A stretch of DNA of 64,000 bases from Streptococcus sp. WB01_FAA12. GTDB taxonomy: Bacteria; Bacillota; Bacilli; Lactobacillales; Streptococcaceae. Below are positions 55,131 to 64,000 of the stretch, in pieces (positions within the stretch are counted from its first letter, which is position 1; every line of letters begins with the position of its first letter). The position numbers and the translations under genes were made by a program. The notes beneath the pieces were generated by a model. The model searched no databases, was not told the origin of the DNA, and saw nothing but the letters and a program-made list of their open reading frames with translations. The DNA is taken from positions 682,001 to 746,000 of the forward strand of contig NZ_JABAEX010000001.1 in assembly GCF_012843315.1 (NCBI RefSeq), in the 5' to 3' direction.

Positions 55131-57353
55131 TTAGTTTTTCTCCATCAAAAAGTCATAAATTTCTTGCACCGTACCCAGCGCCATGATTTCTTGATTTTTT
55201 ACGGTTTGTTTGAGATCTTGATATATCTGACTTTCCCCGATCTCCCGCTTGGGTGCTTCTTTGTTCACCTTCATGACACCATCTTTGATCATCACAAAAC
55301 CTAGCTCTTCAAATACTTGAATCATCTTGACCAGCAAGATTTGTTGGATATTGAGATAAGCCGCCAAATCCTTGAGTTTATAGCGAATATCAAACTCTGG
55401 GAACTGGTAAATCGTCTTGTATAATTTGGCAAACTGCTCTCTAGTTCCATAACCTGTCAGATAATAGGCCTTGTCAATGTCATTTTTGAAATAGACCGCA
55501 GAGAAATTTTGTTCCTTAAATATAGTCTTAAGCAGTGTAATATCCTCAGGAATGGTTTTCACAACCACAGCATCACTGGTCACTAATTCTGGTAATTCTC
55601 CAGCAAAGTCCAAGACTGGAACCCCTTCTGGCAAAACTACATTCTTCCCACGAATGTTAAAGAGTTGAACACCCTCCACACGCGCATCTACCATCATCAA
55701 CTGGAGGGCAGTTTGACCATTCCATTGATTGACAGACAGGGTGACTGCCAATTCTAAGTTTTTTGTTTGAGCAAACTCTGTCGCCCATCTACCTTGTCCG
55801 AAGGCTACCACTTCAAAACTCGCCTCACCCTTGGAAATTTTTAGTTTGAGGTGGGCATTGCCTGCTCCCATGGTTCTAGCACTTTCGACCTGAAAATCCT
55901 TGATATAAAAGACAGGTTTCTGATTGTCCATTCCAAAAGGCGCCAAGCGCTCAAAGCTTTTAACCGTTTCTAAACTAAGAGTCTCCAAGTCTAGCTCTTC
56001 ATCTAGATTTAACTTGTTCTTACCACTAGCATCTGCGCCTTTTTCACGGATATAGTCTTCCAAGACCTGAGATAAATCTGAAAGTTTCTCAACTTCCAGC
56101 GTCATTCCCGCTGCACCAGCATGGCCGCCAAAGGCGATAAAGAGGTCTCGATGGGGATCCAGTGCCTCAAAAATATCGACCGCTTCCACACTACGAGCGC
56201 TACCCTTGGCACGACCATCTTCTATATTAAGAACAATGACTGTCTGCCCTAGTTCTTCCAACAAGCGCCCAGCCACGATACCCAGAACGCCAGGATTCCA
56301 GCCTTCCTTGGCCAAAACCTGGACCTTTTTCTCAGGATCAACCATGGTCTTAGCTTCTTCATAAATTGACTGAACGATTTCCTTGCGCTCTTCGTTTTTC
56401 TGGTGAATCATGAGGGCAATCTCATGCGCTTCCTCATCGTCAAATCCAGTCAACAAATCAATAGCTGGATTAGGATCATCCAAACGCCCCAAAGCATTTA
56501 AACGAGGGGCAATCTGAAAGCCAATCGTTTCTTCTGTTACTTCGTTAGCAGCAATCCCAGCCATATCCAGCATTTCTTGTAGACCAATACGCTGAGTATG
56601 CCCCAGCATCTCCAGACCATATTGGACCAAAATGCGATTCTCATCCGTCAAACTCACCATATCGGCAATGGTACCGATAGCGACCAAATCAAGCAATTCC
56701 ACTTGCACTTCTTCTAAAAGAGCGCAAGCTAGCTTGAAAGCCACTCCACAACCAGCCAACTGTTTGAAGGGATAGTCCGCATCTGGATGCTCAGGGTGAA
56801 CAATGGCAAAGGCATCAGGAAGGGTTTCCGGCATGGAATGGTGGTCGGTCACAATGACATCCACTCCCATAGACTGGGCCAATTCAATGGCTTCGTGACC
56901 CGCAACCCCATTATCCACTGTCACAATCAAGGAAATACCCTCTTGCTCGATAAAATATTTATAGACACTGGCATTGGGGCCATACCCATCGGTAAAACGA
57001 TTAGGCAGGTAAACACGGCACTCGGCGCCAAGCTGTTCTAAACTTTCCTTCACAATCGAAGCTGAAGTCATACCATCCGCATCGTAGTCTCCATAGATGA
57101 GAATGTTTTCCCCTTCTTCAATGGCCTGACGAATCCGTTCCACTGCCTTGTCCATATCATGGAGCAGATAGGGGTCATGTAAGTCCTCTAAAGAAGGTTC
57201 TAAAAACTTCTTTAGACTTTCTTCATCCTGAATCCCTCTTTCAAATAATAACCGAGCCACCTCAGGACCCAGCCCAGCCTTCTTGGCTATCTTTGTAAAA
57301 TCCGCATCTTCAACCTGCGGGGCAAACTGCCATTCATAAGTAGGAGTTATCAA
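55131..57353 (-). CDS. recJ: single-stranded-DNA exonuclease RecJ
   Basis: About 740 residues. DHH-family motifs DYDADG, VTDHHSMPE, NALGRL and the DHHA1 GGHAGAAGM are present, with a C-terminal extension of about 200 residues typical of Firmicute RecJ. I place the start at TTG 57353 because the family begins ITPTYEWQ, and a TATAAT at 57390-57395 lies inside the longer reading that starts at 57410. It degrades ssDNA 5' to 3' in recombination and repair. The next gene on this strand, downstream, is the RNase J2 gene. Confidence 0.92.
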   Translation of the reverse strand: MITPTYEWQFAPQVEDADFTKIAKKAGLGPEVARLLFERGIQDEESLKKFLEPSLEDLHDPYLLHDMDKAVERIRQAIEEGENILIYGDYDADGMTSASIVKESLEQLGAECRVYLPNRFTDGYGPNASVYKYFIEQEGISLIVTVDNGVAGHEAIELAQSMGVDVIVTDHHSMPETLPDAFAIVHPEHPDADYPFKQLAGCGVAFKLACALLEEVQVELLDLVAIGTIADMVSLTDENRILVQYGLEMLGHTQRIGLQEMLDMAGIAANEVTEETIGFQIAPRLNALGRLDDPNPAIDLLTGFDDEEAHEIALMIHQKNEERKEIVQSIYEEAKTMVDPEKKVQVLAKEGWNPGVLGIVAGRLLEELGQTVIVLNIEDGRAKGSARSVEAVDIFEALDPHRDLFIAFGGHAGAAGMTLEVEKLSDLSQVLEDYIREKGADASGKNKLNLDEELDLETLSLETVKSFERLAPFGMDNQKPVFYIKDFQVESARTMGAGNAHLKLKISKGEASFEVVAFGQGRWATEFAQTKNLELAVTLSVNQWNGQTALQLMMVDARVEGVQLFNIRGKNVVLPEGVPVLDFAGELPELVTSDAVVVKTIPEDITLLKTIFKEQNFSAVYFKNDIDKAYYLTGYGTREQFAKLYKTIYQFPEFDIRYKLKDLAAYLNIQQILLVKMIQVFEELGFVMIKDGVMKVNKEAPKREIGESQIYQDLKQTVKNQEIMALGTVQEIYDFLMEKN

Positions 57354-57389
57354 AAAGACATCCACTCTTTCTAAGAATTCTATCGTTTC

Positions 57390-57398
57390 ATTATAACA
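57390..57398 (-). promoter_or_regulatory. recJ extended -10
   Basis: On the minus strand TGT-TATAAT (complement of 57390-57398). It rules out a start at the upstream ATG 57410 and supports the TTG start at 57353. Confidence 0.5.
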
Positions 57399-57466
57399 TG
57401 ATTTAGGCATTTTCTCTATCCAGATTGCTTTTTTGTAACATTTTAGTGAATTTTTTCAGATATGAT

Positions 57467-57495
57467 TTGACAAGAACATTCTTTTGTTGTAGAAT
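57467..57495 (+). promoter_or_regulatory. promoter of the amino-acid ABC transporter operon
   Basis: -35 TTGACA (57467-57472), 17 bases, -10 TAGAAT (57490-57495). The leader to the ATG at 57530 is about 28 bases and contains AAAGGAG. Confidence 0.8.
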
Positions 57496-57529
57496 CATGT
57501 TATAAAATCTAACACAAAGGAGATCTCTC

Positions 57530-58288
57530 ATGGCTTTAGTAGAATTTAAAAACGTCGAAAAATATTACGGAGACTATCACGCACTCCGCGACATCAATCT
57601 CCGTTTTGAAAAAGGACAAGTTGTTGTCCTGCTTGGACCTTCTGGTTCTGGGAAGTCTACTCTTATCCGTACGATTAATGGTTTAGAGGCTGTTGACAAA
57701 GGAAGTCTCCTAGTCAATGGACACCAAGTAGCAGGTGCTAGTCAGAAAGATTTAGTTCCTCTTCGTAAGGAAGTCGGCATGGTTTTTCAACATTTTAACC
57801 TTTATCCACACAAAACAGTGTTAGAAAATGTTACACTTGCGCCCGTTAAAGTTCTAGGAATTGATAAAAAAGAAGCTGAAAAAACAGCCCAAAAATATCT
57901 GGAATTTGTAAACATGTGGGACAAGAAAGATTCCTATCCAGCTATGCTATCTGGTGGTCAAAAACAGCGGATCGCCATTGCTCGTGGTCTTGCCATGCAT
58001 CCTGAGCTCCTCCTCTTTGATGAGCCAACATCTGCCCTTGACCCTGAAACCATCGGCGATGTACTTGCAGTTATGCAAAAACTGGCACATGACGGGATGA
58101 ATATGATCATCGTTACCCACGAAATGGGCTTTGCTCGAGAGGTTGCGGACCGCATCATCTTTATGGCAGACGGAGAAGTTTTGGTGGATACGACAGATGT
58201 CGATGACTTTTTTGACAACCCAAGCGAACCTCGTGCCCAACAATTCCTCAGCAAAATTATCAACCACGAAAGTGACAAAGTCAAATAA
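57530..58288 (+). CDS. polar amino-acid ABC transporter ATP-binding protein
   Basis: A 252-residue ATPase of the polar amino-acid uptake (PAAT) family. Walker A GPSGSGKST, signature LSGGQKQRIAIARGL, Walker B LLLFDEPTSALD and H-loop VTHE are canonical. It starts the operon with a binding protein and two permeases; GlnQ-type. The spacing to the next gene is ten bases. Probably imports glutamine, glutamate or another polar amino acid. Confidence 0.93.
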   Translation: MALVEFKNVEKYYGDYHALRDINLRFEKGQVVVLLGPSGSGKSTLIRTINGLEAVDKGSLLVNGHQVAGASQKDLVPLRKEVGMVFQHFNLYPHKTVLENVTLAPVKVLGIDKKEAEKTAQKYLEFVNMWDKKDSYPAMLSGGQKQRIAIARGLAMHPELLLFDEPTSALDPETIGDVLAVMQKLAHDGMNMIIVTHEMGFAREVADRIIFMADGEVLVDTTDVDDFFDNPSEPRAQQFLSKIINHESDKVK

Positions 58289-58298
58289 GGAGGCGCCT

Positions 58299-59093
58299 AT
58301 GAAAAAGAAATTCTTTTTATCCGCATTATTGATTAGCCTTTTCAGCCTTGCTGCTGCCAAACCAGTTCAGGCTGATACCAGCGTCGCAGACATTCAAAAA
58401 AGAGGCGAACTAGTTGTCGGTGTCAAGCAAGACGTTCCTAATTTTGGCTACAAGGATCCCAAGACAGGGACCTATTCTGGTATCGAAACGGACCTTGCCA
58501 AGATGATTGCAGACGAACTCAAGGTCAAGATTCGCTACGTTCCTGTTACGGCTCAAACCCGCGGACCACTCCTAGACAATGAACAGGTCGACATGGATAT
58601 CGCAACCTTCACTATCACAGACGAGCGTAAAAAATTATACAACTTCACCAGTCCCTACTATACGGACGCTTCTGGTTTTTTGGTCAATAAATCCGCCAAC
58701 ATCAAAAGCATTGAGGACCTAAACGGTAAAACCATAGGAGTTGCCCAAGGCTCCATCACCCAGCGCTTGATTACTGAACTGGGTAAAAAGAAAGGTCTAA
58801 CCTTTAAATTCGTCGAACTTGGTTCCTATCCAGAATTGATTACTTCCCTTCACGCTCACCGTATTGATGCCTTTTCCGTGGACCGCTCTATCCTGTCTGG
58901 CTACATCAGCAAACGCACAAAACTACTAGATGATAGTTTCAAGCCATCTGACTACGGTATTGTTACCAAGAAATCAAACACCGAGCTCAACGATTATCTT
59001 GATAGCTTGGTCACTAAATGGACCAAGGACGGTAGTTTGCAGAAACTTTATGACCGTTACAAGCTCAAACCATCTAGCCATACTGCAGATTAA
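58299..59093 (+). CDS. amino-acid ABC transporter substrate-binding protein
   Basis: 264 residues from ATG 58299, preceded by AAGGAGG. The signal peptide is MKKKFFLSALLISLFSLAAA, with a probable signal-peptidase-I site after KPVQA near residue 26. No Cys or lipobox is present, unlike most Gram-positive binding proteins. The mature part begins DTSVADIQKRGELVVGVKQD, the SBP_bac_3 start. It may be retained via the permeases or released from the cell. Confidence 0.88.
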   Translation: MKKKFFLSALLISLFSLAAAKPVQADTSVADIQKRGELVVGVKQDVPNFGYKDPKTGTYSGIETDLAKMIADELKVKIRYVPVTAQTRGPLLDNEQVDMDIATFTITDERKKLYNFTSPYYTDASGFLVNKSANIKSIEDLNGKTIGVAQGSITQRLITELGKKKGLTFKFVELGSYPELITSLHAHRIDAFSVDRSILSGYISKRTKLLDDSFKPSDYGIVTKKSNTELNDYLDSLVTKWTKDGSLQKLYDRYKLKPSSHTAD

Positions 59094-59105
59094 GGAGGAC
59101 ACCCC

Positions 59106-59783
59106 ATGACAGATTTATCATCTTGGACAGCCTATTTTCAGGATTTTGGACAATTTTTCAATGGTTTCCTCTTCACTCTTGCCCTAGCGATTGGTTCCTT
59201 TATCCTCGCCATGGTTTTGGGCATCTTCTTTGGAGCCATGTCAACAAGCAAACGCCCAGTCTTACGTGTTTTAGCTCGCATCTTTGTGGAATTTTATCAA
59301 AATACTCCCCTCTTGGTGCAGTTTGTCATCGTCTTCTATGGTTTGCCTCTTATCAGTGACCACACCATCATGATTCCCATTTATTGGACAGCTGTTCTCT
59401 GCGTGGGACTCTATCACGGTGCTTATATTGCGGAGGTTATTCGTTCAGGGATTCAGTCTATTCCTAGCGGTCAGATGGAGGCCGCCTTGTCGCAAGGTTT
59501 TACCTATATCAGTGCCATGCGCTTGATTATCTTGCCTCAAGCCTTCCGTATCATTCTCCCTCCATTGACCAACCAAATTGTTAACCTCATCAAGAACACC
59601 TCTACAGTTGCCATCATCTCTGGAGTAGACTTGATGTTTGTGACCAAGTCTTGGTCGGCTCTCAACGGAAACTATATCCCAGCCTTTTTAGGTGCTGCTC
59701 TTCTCTACTTTGCCCTATGCTTCCCTGTTGCCCAGTTTGGTCGCAAGATGGAGCAAGCCAACAAAAAAGCCTATTCACTTTAG
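59106..59783 (+). CDS. amino-acid ABC transporter permease 1
   Basis: A 225-residue permease of the His/Glu/Gln/Arg/opine type with five TM helices. The EAA motif EAALSQGFTYISAMRLIILPQA is clear. AGGAGG precedes the ATG after the binding-protein stop. It forms a heterodimer with the next permease. Confidence 0.93.
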   Translation: MTDLSSWTAYFQDFGQFFNGFLFTLALAIGSFILAMVLGIFFGAMSTSKRPVLRVLARIFVEFYQNTPLLVQFVIVFYGLPLISDHTIMIPIYWTAVLCVGLYHGAYIAEVIRSGIQSIPSGQMEAALSQGFTYISAMRLIILPQAFRIILPPLTNQIVNLIKNTSTVAIISGVDLMFVTKSWSALNGNYIPAFLGAALLYFALCFPVAQFGRKMEQANKKAYSL

Positions 59784-59792
59784 GAGGTTACT

Positions 59793-60452
59793 ATGGAATC
59801 TATTTTAGAAGTTTTGACCCCAGATAACCTAGTCTTTATCTTTAAAGGATTTGGCTTGACCCTCTATATTTCTCTGATTGCCATTGTCCTTTCTACCCTT
59901 ATAGGGACAGTGCTAGCCGTCATGAGAAATGGGAAAAATCCTGTCTTATGGATCATCTCCAGCATTTATATCGAGTTTGTACGTAACGTTCCCAACCTTC
60001 TCTGGATTTTCACCATCTTTTTGGTGTTTAAGATGAAGTCTACACCAGCAGGTATTACTGCCTTTACCCTTTTTACCTCAGCAGCCTTGGCTGAGATTAT
60101 CCGAGGTGGTCTCAATGCCGTGGACAAGGGCCAGTACGAAGCAGGAATGTCGCAAGGATTCACTTCAGCTCAAATCCTCTACTACATCATTCTCCCACAA
60201 GCAATCCGCAAAATGCTACCCGCTATTATTTCTCAGTTTGTAACCGTGATTAAGGATACCAGCCTCCTCTACTCTGTTATCGCCCTGCAAGAACTCTTTG
60301 GCGCTAGCCAAATCTTAATGGGACGTTATTTCGAACCAGAGCAGGTCTTCAGTCTTTATATCTTGATTGCTCTGATCTATTTCAGCTTTAACCTAGCAAT
60401 TTCAAGTCTGTCTCGCATGCTAGCCAAACGTTGGAAGCAAGCCGCAGAATAA
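59793..60452 (+). CDS. amino-acid ABC transporter permease 2
   Basis: A 219-residue permease with the same fold: EAGMSQGFTSAQILYYIILPQA is its EAA loop. It begins nine bases after its partner, with AGGAGG before the ATG, and ends at the operon terminator. It would form the channel with permease 1 and couple to the 57530 ATPase. Confidence 0.93.
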   Translation: MESILEVLTPDNLVFIFKGFGLTLYISLIAIVLSTLIGTVLAVMRNGKNPVLWIISSIYIEFVRNVPNLLWIFTIFLVFKMKSTPAGITAFTLFTSAALAEIIRGGLNAVDKGQYEAGMSQGFTSAQILYYIILPQAIRKMLPAIISQFVTVIKDTSLLYSVIALQELFGASQILMGRYFEPEQVFSLYILIALIYFSFNLAISSLSRMLAKRWKQAAE

Positions 60453-60456
60453 AAAT

Positions 60457-60493
60457 AAATGTGAACCAACAACAGGGGTTCACATTTTTTTGC
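60457..60493 (+). terminator. terminator of the amino-acid ABC operon
   Basis: AAATGTGAACC and GGTTCACATTT pair perfectly around a ten-base loop and are followed by TTTTT. Confidence 0.92.
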
Positions 60494-60579
60494 TATAAAT
60501 GAAAAGAGCAACCCAACACTATGCAAACGTTTTACTTTTTGGTAAAATGACTTTAAACCATAAAGCTAGGAGAAAAATA

Positions 60580-61362
60580 ATGATCCAAGAACTTTACAAA
60601 GAATTCTCTCAACTGGAACAAGTAGAAGCCATCGCTCTAGGTGGTTCACGTGCAGGACAAGACTATGATCAAACTTCTGATTATGATGTCTACATCTATC
60701 TCAACTCTCCCATTGATGAGGCAATTCGACAAAATATTTTGAGTAAATACTGCTCCTATATGGAAATTGGAAACCAGTTTTGGGAATTAGAGGACGACTG
60801 TGTACTAAACAACGGTATCCAAATCGAGTTGATTTATCGTTCGCTGGAGTCGTTTGAACAAGAATTGAACTCAACCGTTTTTCAACACAAAGCTCAAAAT
60901 GCTTATACAACTTGCATGTGGCATAATCTACTCCACAGCAAGATTCTATACGATCCGAATGGAAACTATGCTTCGCTCCAAAGAGCCTACCAGATTCCCT
61001 ATCCACAGGAACTCAAAAAGCACATCATTGAAAGGCAACTCCTTTTGCTAGAACAAGCCATGCCTGCCTTCTCTGTCCAAATAGAAAAAGCTATCAAACG
61101 TCAAGATCTTCTCAGTATGAATCATCGTTCAAGTGAATTTTTTGCTTCCTACTTTGACTTGCTATTTGCGCTCAATGAGCAAACCCATCCTGGTGAAAAA
61201 CGGATGCTGGAGTACGCAAAGGCCAATTGTACTCTCCTCCCTAAGCAATTTGAAGAAACTATTCGCGACTATTTCCTACTACTCTACCAACCGCAACAAG
61301 GAAAGCAAGCAGTCGTAACCTTGCAAACTATCCTGAAGGAACTAAAAGCCATTTTGCCATAA
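60580..61362 (+). CDS. nucleotidyltransferase-fold protein (DUF4037-like)
   Basis: 260 residues from ATG 60580, with AGGAG eight bases upstream. The nucleotidyltransferase motif GGSRAGQDYDQTSDYDVYIYL (residues 19-39) has the Asp-x-Asp pair, and a helical C-terminal domain follows. A TGG-TAAAAT extended -10 lies near 60540. Distinct from the 23167 protein apart from the shared fold. Substrate unknown. Confidence 0.72.
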   Translation: MIQELYKEFSQLEQVEAIALGGSRAGQDYDQTSDYDVYIYLNSPIDEAIRQNILSKYCSYMEIGNQFWELEDDCVLNNGIQIELIYRSLESFEQELNSTVFQHKAQNAYTTCMWHNLLHSKILYDPNGNYASLQRAYQIPYPQELKKHIIERQLLLLEQAMPAFSVQIEKAIKRQDLLSMNHRSSEFFASYFDLLFALNEQTHPGEKRMLEYAKANCTLLPKQFEETIRDYFLLLYQPQQGKQAVVTLQTILKELKAILP

Positions 61363-61400
61363 GCAAAATTGAATAATAATGACTACATGAATTTTACAAA

Positions 61401-61427
61401 AAATCTCCTAACGGAGATTTTTTTCAT
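61401..61427 (+). terminator. terminator of the 60580 gene
   Basis: AAATCTCC/GGAGATTT with a four-base loop, extended by A:T pairs and followed by seven T. It also faces the convergent 61431 gene. Confidence 0.88.
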
Positions 61428-61430
61428 ATA

Positions 61431-62453
61431 TTACCATAAAATACCCCTATAAGAGAAAATCAAAGCTAAAATCAATAAAATATAGAAGGCGATAAAAATC
61501 CATTTTATCTTCACACATAGGGCAATATATTCTCTGATAAAGGCCGATGGGATATAGTAGGCGGCTGTACGGCAACCAAGACCATCTCCCTTCATCCCAA
61601 TACGGCGAGCATAGGTACTGGTACGAAAAACATGATAATCATTGGTCACAAAGAGAAAACGTGGACTGGCCACCAGCTTCTCTCCCATTTCTTTTGAGAA
61701 AAGAAGATTCTCATAGGTCGTTGTCGAGCTTTCCTCTAGGAGAATTGCTTCTCTCGGAACATCCGTCTCTTCCCGCAAATAATTACAAATTGCCTGAGCC
61801 TCGGAGATCTTCTCATCCCCTCCTCGACCACCACTAGCGATCAATTTGACATCTGGATTTTTCGACTTGTGGTAAGCCTCAACTGCCTTGTCAATGCGAC
61901 TCTTGAGTAAGGGAGTCACTTTTTCTCCATTCAATAAGCCTGCTCCGTGAATGATAATAAAATCATAATATTTTTTCTTAGGAATAAAAAGATACAGAAT
62001 AGAATAAAGCAGAAATCCTGCAAAGGCAAAACCAAAAATCAAATACGAATAAATCAAAAAGAAAAAGATAATATTCACTAGATGATTGGTGTAGAACAAG
62101 CCATTGGTATCGCTCATTCGGATCGCCATGATCACAAAAAAGAACAGAATCATGCACCCTAATCCTAGAGACAAATAATTTGCCTTAGATTTTCCTTCTT
62201 TCTTCAATAACACAAATCCGTTATAAATAAGGAAAAAACCACTTAGAAAAACTAAAAGAGGCAGCAGAAGAAAAATCCCTGCAAAGAAAACCATGTGCAC
62301 TTCTTTCTGCCCAGCTTCGTAAAAAAGATTGGCAATAGACAGGTAAGAAAAGAGCAGAGACAAAAGCAAGAGAGCTGGATTCCAGAGACTGCGATTGTCC
62401 CTTAAAAACGAAACGAGAAAAAGTAGGACAAAAAATCCTGTGATAAAGTACAT
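61431..62453 (-). CDS. YdcF/DUF218-family membrane protein
   Basis: A 340-residue protein with about five TM helices in the first 160 residues, then a DUF218 domain (DFIIIHGAGLLNG, KLIASGGRGGDEKISEA, LEESSTTTYENLLFS, LFVTNDYHVFRT), then a last TM helix at about 312-335. Family members include SanA and YdcF, linked to envelope permeability. The catalytic role is not established. Confidence 0.85.
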   Translation of the reverse strand: MYFITGFFVLLFLVSFLRDNRSLWNPALLLLSLLFSYLSIANLFYEAGQKEVHMVFFAGIFLLLPLLVFLSGFFLIYNGFVLLKKEGKSKANYLSLGLGCMILFFFVIMAIRMSDTNGLFYTNHLVNIIFFFLIYSYLIFGFAFAGFLLYSILYLFIPKKKYYDFIIIHGAGLLNGEKVTPLLKSRIDKAVEAYHKSKNPDVKLIASGGRGGDEKISEAQAICNYLREETDVPREAILLEESSTTTYENLLFSKEMGEKLVASPRFLFVTNDYHVFRTSTYARRIGMKGDGLGCRTAAYYIPSAFIREYIALCVKIKWIFIAFYILLILALIFSYRGILW

Positions 62454-62520
62454 AGTCTCCTCCTTTGATGACTACATTGTACCATAATTGTGGCAATAGA
62501 AAAAGAGGAGTCTAGCCCTC

Positions 62521-62958
62521 TTATTTTACTATTCTTGCTTCTGCATCAGCCACAACCTGAGCCAGACTTGTCTGACGGAGTTGGTTTTCCATCGCTAGTT
62601 GGATATCCAGCAATTTTTGATCCAAGACTTCATGAATATTTGCTCCTACTGGACAGTTAGGGTTGGGATTAGCATGGAAACTAAAGAGTTTACCAGATTT
62701 TCCTAAACATTCAACAGCCTGATAAACATCAAAAAGGCTGATATCTTGGAGGTCTTTGATAATCTCGGTACCGCCCGTCCCACGCGCAACTGATATCAGC
62801 TCAGCTTTTTTGAGTTGGGACAAGATTTTGCGAATAATGACTGGATTGACTCCAACACTGGCTGCGAGAAAATCACTGGTCACTTTGCTCTCTTGACTCT
62901 TAATGGCAATAATGATTAACATATGAGTCGCAATCGTAAATCGGCTTGAAATTTGCAT
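62521..62958 (-). CDS. Rrf2-family transcriptional regulator
   Basis: A 145-residue winged-helix regulator (KVTSDFLAASVGVNPVIIRKILSQLKKAELI is the HTH). Rrf2 proteins such as IscR/NsrR ligate Fe-S clusters with three Cys; here only one Cys is found (PNPNCPVG), so a classic cluster is unlikely. The target is unknown and may be the gene itself. AGGAGAAA precedes the ATG. Confidence 0.85.
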   Translation of the reverse strand: MQISSRFTIATHMLIIIAIKSQESKVTSDFLAASVGVNPVIIRKILSQLKKAELISVARGTGGTEIIKDLQDISLFDVYQAVECLGKSGKLFSFHANPNPNCPVGANIHEVLDQKLLDIQLAMENQLRQTSLAQVVADAEARIVK

Positions 62959-63014
62959 CTTTTTCTCCTTTCACATCCTATCTGATACTCATTATACCCT
63001 TTTGTGTTGTAATG

Positions 63015-63857
63015 TCAATTATTACCACCATCTAGCCATGCATTCAACTCGGCATCATGCCCCTGTTCTTGGGCAATTTCATACAGAAGTTCCTGGTTAT
63101 GAGTATGGTGAATCCCATTTACCAAACTTTCATAGTAGACCTGGAAATAGGGGAGCTTCAAATCCTTAGCCAACTGCAATTCGGCTTCTACATCATAATC
63201 CACTCGACGAAAATCAACATCAGACAAACCTGCCTCATCAAACTCTAAAATCATATATTGAGCCCGCAGGTCCTTACGCAACTGCGCATCTAAAAAGAAG
63301 GGTTGCCCAATGGATCCTGGATTGAGAATCAACTGTCCATCACTTCCGTAACGAAGCAATTGCTGGTGAATATGCCCATATACCGCGATAGAGGCATGCG
63401 GTTCCGTCACCAATCTATCAAAATCTTCTTGTTTTCCCGTATGAATCAACTCTCTACCCCAGTTTTTATCAGGGAGATGGTGAGTGATTCCTATCGTCAA
63501 ATCACCAAACTGACGATGAACTTGCATAGGTTGATTGTTGAGGTCTTCGATTTCTTCAGGGCTAATCTCTTCTAAGATATACTGGCATTGGCGTAGGAGA
63601 TAGCGATGACTCGCTTTTGTTGGATCTAGCTTGCGATGCAAACCACGCCAGAGACTATTCTCCCAATTTCCCAGCACTCTTGCAGTGATGGGCAAGCTAG
63701 CTAAGAGATCCAATATCCTTCTACGTCCTGTTCCAGGCATGAGAATATCTCCCAAAAGCCAATACTCTTCTACCTCTGCCACTCTTGCATCAGCCAGTAC
63801 GGCTTCCAGAGCTGTCATATTTCCATGTATATCTGAAAGAACTGCTATTTTAGTCAT
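63015..63857 (-). CDS. metallophosphoesterase, YfcE-like (paralogue 2)
   Basis: 280 residues from ATG 63857 (GAGGAG upstream). Metal motifs LSDIHGN, GDILMPGTG, GNWEN, THHLPDKNWG and GHIHQQLLRYG are in the same order as in the 48857-49702 protein, including the rare RYGS-x-GQ-x-I-NPGSIG segment. The two share much of their sequence, so they are in-genome paralogues. The function is undetermined beyond the phosphoesterase fold. Confidence 0.88.
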   Translation of the reverse strand: MTKIAVLSDIHGNMTALEAVLADARVAEVEEYWLLGDILMPGTGRRRILDLLASLPITARVLGNWENSLWRGLHRKLDPTKASHRYLLRQCQYILEEISPEEIEDLNNQPMQVHRQFGDLTIGITHHLPDKNWGRELIHTGKQEDFDRLVTEPHASIAVYGHIHQQLLRYGSDGQLILNPGSIGQPFFLDAQLRKDLRAQYMILEFDEAGLSDVDFRRVDYDVEAELQLAKDLKLPYFQVYYESLVNGIHHTHNQELLYEIAQEQGHDAELNAWLDGGNN

Positions 63858-64000
63858 TCTTTCTCCTCTTTTCCTCTTACTTCTTCTGTTAGTATTATAG
63901 CAGAAAACACTGCAAAAAATCACTATCACTACTTACCTGATCAACTTGTAAGAGCTTCCAAATCGTGCTATAATATAGGTAGAGAGCTCCCCTTCATTTA

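Noticed and set aside
60520..60535. ATGCAAACGTTTTAC resembling a cre site before the 60580 gene
   Set aside because: The final CA of the consensus is missing and the symmetry is poor, unlike the 2857-2871 site.
1..64000. CRISPR array or prophage
   Set aside because: No regularly spaced direct repeats of CRISPR size and no phage structural or integrase genes were seen.

Overview
The window looks like a chromosomal segment of a mitis-group Streptococcus (S. mitis, S. oralis or S. pneumoniae relative). The evidence is the low GC content, strong AAGGAGG ribosome sites, choline-binding repeats, a vex1-vex2-vex3/vncR-vncS locus next to fba, a MurT/GatD pair, DacB and EstA. Compared with my memory of pneumococcal gene order, the blocks are familiar but joined differently. 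The species cannot be settled from the sequence alone.

Layout. 1-2.9 kb: 5' end of a tRNA gene, then a three-gene ABC-2 exporter whose promoter overlaps a CcpA (cre)-like palindrome. 3.0-9.2 kb: an AT-rich accessory island. It holds a choline-binding protein with a glycine-zipper N-terminus and no signal peptide, and a tightly overlapping leftward operon (XRE regulator, membrane protein, AbiTii-like protein, membrane-anchored protein, large membrane protein) that I propose as a phage-defence cassette. Further right are phased AAGCT repeats, a structured leader ahead of a small orphan ORF, and a dead IS30-family element. 9.4-16 kb: fba and the vnc/vex locus, with no Pep27 ORF. 16-22.6 kb: tRNA-Leu, nicotinamidase, codY, cshA, an RclA-like flavoprotein and a membrane-anchored protein. 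22.6-27.6 kb: a possible small RNA, a nucleotidyltransferase, murT-gatD (apparently leaderless) and pepQ. 27.6-39.7 kb: vitamin B6 salvage genes with truA, an MFS permease, dpr, an asymmetric heterodimeric ABC exporter, tpiA, dnaD, metA and apt. 39.8-49.7 kb: rplK-rplA, dacB, HIT, pepA, brnQ, rhodanese, UDG-like, pepV, nitroreductase, a lipoprotein and a phosphoesterase. 49.7-64 kb: uvrC, a matrixin-like protease, estA, an RNase J2-type protein, recJ, a polar amino-acid ABC transporter, a second nucleotidyltransferase, a YdcF-family protein, an Rrf2 regulator and a second phosphoesterase paralogous to the first.

How it fits together. Most of the window is core metabolism and cell-wall biology: lipid II amidation (MurT/GatD), peptidoglycan trimming (DacB), peptide and branched-chain amino-acid use (PepQ, PepA, PepV, BrnQ, CodY), methionine synthesis (MetA), glycolysis (Fba, Tpi), RNA decay (CshA, RNase J2) and DNA repair (UvrC, RecJ). 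The unusual part is the 3-9 kb island. Its operon architecture (regulator, then an AbiTii protein among several membrane proteins, with overlapping reading frames) resembles anti-phage abortive-infection modules. Protein assignments rest on recognised motifs and gene context; no database search was run.
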